Shown here in pieces: positions 4,164 to 5,865 of a stretch of DNA of 5,865 nucleotides. A program made the position numbers and the translations under genes. Below the pieces are notes generated by a model. That model was given only the letters and a program-made list of their open reading frames with translations. It did no database searches and was not told the DNA's origin. Positions within the stretch are counted from its first letter, which is position 1. Each line of letters starts with the position of its first letter. Source of the stretch: Methanobacterium sp. (GTDB taxonomy: Archaea; Methanobacteriota; Methanobacteria; Methanobacteriales; Methanobacteriaceae). The stretch covers positions 1-5,865 of the forward strand of contig JAJFTX010000132.1 in NCBI GenBank assembly GCA_021372715.1. The letters run 5' to 3'.

Positions 4164-5865
4164 TTGAAATCCAAGATTCTGATTATTGAGGATGAATTAA
4201 TCGAAGCTATGAGTTTTGAGCAATCCTTAAAATCTGTTGGATTTGATGTGATTGGTATAAGTTCCACTGGTGAAGATGCCCTGACTAAAGTTGCCGATCT
4301 TAAACCTGATTTAGTTCTGATGGATATTATATTGAAGGGGGATATGGATGGTATTGAAACTGCAGCCAAAATTAACGAGAATTATGATATACCCATCGTT
4401 TATTTAACAGCACACCCTGAGGACAGCACAGTTGAACGTGCTAAGCAAACTTCGCCTTATGGTTATTTAATAAAGCCGGTAAATATTACAGTATTAAAAA
4501 ACGCCATTGATATGGCCCTATACAATCATAGAACAGATAAAAAATTAAAGGAAAGTGAAAAAAGATTTAAAGCCAGTTTTAATCAAGCTCCGGTGGGAAT
4601 GGTGTTGTCCGGTGCTGATAGAAGAATTTTTAAAGCAAATAAAACTTTTTGTCACATGTTGGGATATTCCCAAGAGGAATTGAAAGGCCGATTATTTTAT
4701 GAATTAACCTATGCTGATGATTTAGAAATAAGCCATAAAGCAGTGGAATCATTATTTTCCGAAGAAAAAGAAAAGATTAATCTTAAAAAAAGATATGTTC
4801 ACAAAGATGGTCATGTAATATGGGCAGATGTTAATGTTGTACTATTTCGTGATGAAAACCAAAAGCCACTATTTTTCATATCACACGTACAGGACATAAC
4901 AGAGAGAAAGGATGCTGAAACAGCCTTAAAGAAATCAGAAAGTTTTATGGCTGATATGATTGATTTTTTACCGGATGCTACTTTTGCTATTGATCATGAG
5001 GGTAAGGTTATTGCTTGGAATCGTGCTTTGGAAGAGATGACGGGTTTTCTTAAAGAGGATATGTTGGGTAAGGGTGATTATGAGTATGCTATTCCTTGGT
5101 ATGGTGAACGTCGTCCTATTTTAGTGGATCTTATTGGTTTAGAAGATTCTGAGTATGTTGATAAATATGATTTTATTCAGAGGGAGGGTCAAACTCTTAA
5201 GGCGGAGGTTTTTGTACCTTCTTTATATGATGATAAGGGAGCTTATGTTTGGGTTAAGGCTTCGAAGCTTTTAGATCATGAGGGACGGATGTATGGTGCC
5301 ATTGAGTCTGTTCGTGATATCACCGATAGGAAAGAAGCAGAAAATAGGCTTAAAAGAAGTGAGCAGCGGTTTAGAGCTGTAGCCGAATCAGCAATTGACG
5401 GAATAGTCACAACGGATGTTAATGGTAAGATATTATTTTATAATGAGAGTTTAGGTAAGATATTTGGATATTCTAGAGATGAATTAATTGGAGAGAATTT
5501 AACCATTCTAATGCCGGATAGGTTGAAAAATGATTATTTGGAAGGTTTAAAGATTTATAAGGAGTCAGGGGAACATAGACGTTTGGGTAGGACTTTGAAA
5601 ACTAAAGGTTTAAGAAAAGACGGTACAGAGTTTCCATTTGAAATGTCTTTATCTGCCTGGAAATCCAGTGGAAGAATCTTTTTCACTTCCATCATCAGAG
5701 ACATTATCGAACGTAAAAAGGCAGAGCAAGCACTTAAAAAGTCAGAAAGGCTTCTAGCTGATATGATTGATTTTTTACCGGATGCTACTTTTGCTATTGA
5801 TCATGAGGGTAAGGTTATTGCTTGGAATCGTGCTTTGGAAGAGATGACGGGTTTTCTTAAAGAGG
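4164..5865 (+). CDS. Response regulator/PAS multi-domain sensory protein, probably a histidine kinase (runs off right edge)
   Basis: At least 567 codons, open at the right edge. Residues 1-120 form a receiver domain with acidic pair E9-D10, phosphoacceptor D54 in LVLMDI, T82 in YLTAH and K104 in IKP, so all key residues are present. PAS domains follow at about 133-255 (ending DITERK, 244-249), 258-390 (ending RDITDRK), 400-518 (ending RDIIERK) and 527 onward. PAS domains bind small ligands or cofactors and sense redox state, gas or other signals. The third, with DGIVTTDVNGK and LMPDR, resembles FixL-type PAS, but I see no obvious heme histidine. No membrane segment is visible, so it is probably cytoplasmic. 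The output domain lies beyond the window; a histidine kinase is typical for this layout in methanogens. PAS 2 and PAS 4 share 109 identical bases. Confidence 0.88.
   Translation, partial: MKSKILIIEDELIEAMSFEQSLKSVGFDVIGISSTGEDALTKVADLKPDLVLMDIILKGDMDGIETAAKINENYDIPIVYLTAHPEDSTVERAKQTSPYGYLIKPVNITVLKNAIDMALYNHRTDKKLKESEKRFKASFNQAPVGMVLSGADRRIFKANKTFCHMLGYSQEELKGRLFYELTYADDLEISHKAVESLFSEEKEKINLKKRYVHKDGHVIWADVNVVLFRDENQKPLFFISHVQDITERKDAETALKKSESFMADMIDFLPDATFAIDHEGKVIAWNRALEEMTGFLKEDMLGKGDYEYAIPWYGERRPILVDLIGLEDSEYVDKYDFIQREGQTLKAEVFVPSLYDDKGAYVWVKASKLLDHEGRMYGAIESVRDITDRKEAENRLKRSEQRFRAVAESAIDGIVTTDVNGKILFYNESLGKIFGYSRDELIGENLTILMPDRLKNDYLEGLKIYKESGEHRRLGRTLKTKGLRKDGTEFPFEMSLSAWKSSGRIFFTSIIRDIIERKKAEQALKKSERLLADMIDFLPDATFAIDHEGKVIAWNRALEEMTGFLKE
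4950..5058 (+). repeat. Perfect 109-bp direct repeat, copy 1 (start of PAS 2)
   Basis: These 109 bases are identical to 5757-5865, in the same codon phase and 807 bases (269 codons) apart. They encode residues 263-298, starting ADMIDFLPDATFAIDHEG. Identity begins abruptly: the preceding codons differ between copies. Silent positions match too, which points to recent copying. Confidence 0.95.
5757..5865 (+). repeat. Perfect 109-bp direct repeat, copy 2 (start of PAS 4)
   Basis: This is the second copy of 4950-5058, starting at residue 532. It is still identical at the window edge, so the full repeat is longer than seen and may cover a whole PAS domain or a PAS 2 plus PAS 3 unit. Confidence 0.95.

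Overview
The window looks like chromosomal DNA from a methanogenic archaeon, most likely of the order Methanobacteriales. The evidence is the very AT-rich spacers, archaeal TATA boxes, GGTG-type ribosome binding sites complementary to the archaeal 16S 3' end, two class III (pilin-like) signal peptides, a stand-alone THUMP/TAN1-like protein, and a left-edge gene whose N-terminus resembles methanogenesis marker protein 7. The lineage call rests on recalled family resemblance, not on a search.

Layout. Three genes lie on the minus strand: a gene cut by the left edge (start at 352), a 111-residue protein of unknown function (606-941) and a THUMP-domain RNA-binding protein (1183-1695). A 469-base AT-rich divergent spacer follows (1696-2164). 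It holds an inverted repeat, a TATA-like box and a hairpin plus T-tract on the plus strand, which together could mark a small RNA gene. Four genes then lie on the plus strand: a COG1926-type phosphoribosyltransferase (2165-2872), two small secreted pilin-like proteins that form an operon (3047-3493 and 3510-4001), and a large sensory protein with a receiver domain and at least four PAS domains that runs off the right edge (4164 onward).

How the genes fit together. The two pilin-like genes are the clear functional pair. Both proteins begin MDxxG followed by a hydrophobic helix, so both are probably processed by a prepilin-type peptidase and displayed on the surface. The first is probably read from a leaderless mRNA and the second from an internal GGTG site with a TTG start. 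The sensor gene also starts at TTG behind a good GGTGA site. It contains a perfect 109-base repeat, 807 bases apart, that is still identical where the window ends, which indicates recent duplication or gene conversion of PAS modules. The other genes look like independent transcription units.

No tRNA, rRNA, CRISPR array, transposase or replication origin was seen. The most unusual features are the PAS repeat, the variant signal peptide of the first pilin-like protein, and the possible small RNA in the divergent spacer.
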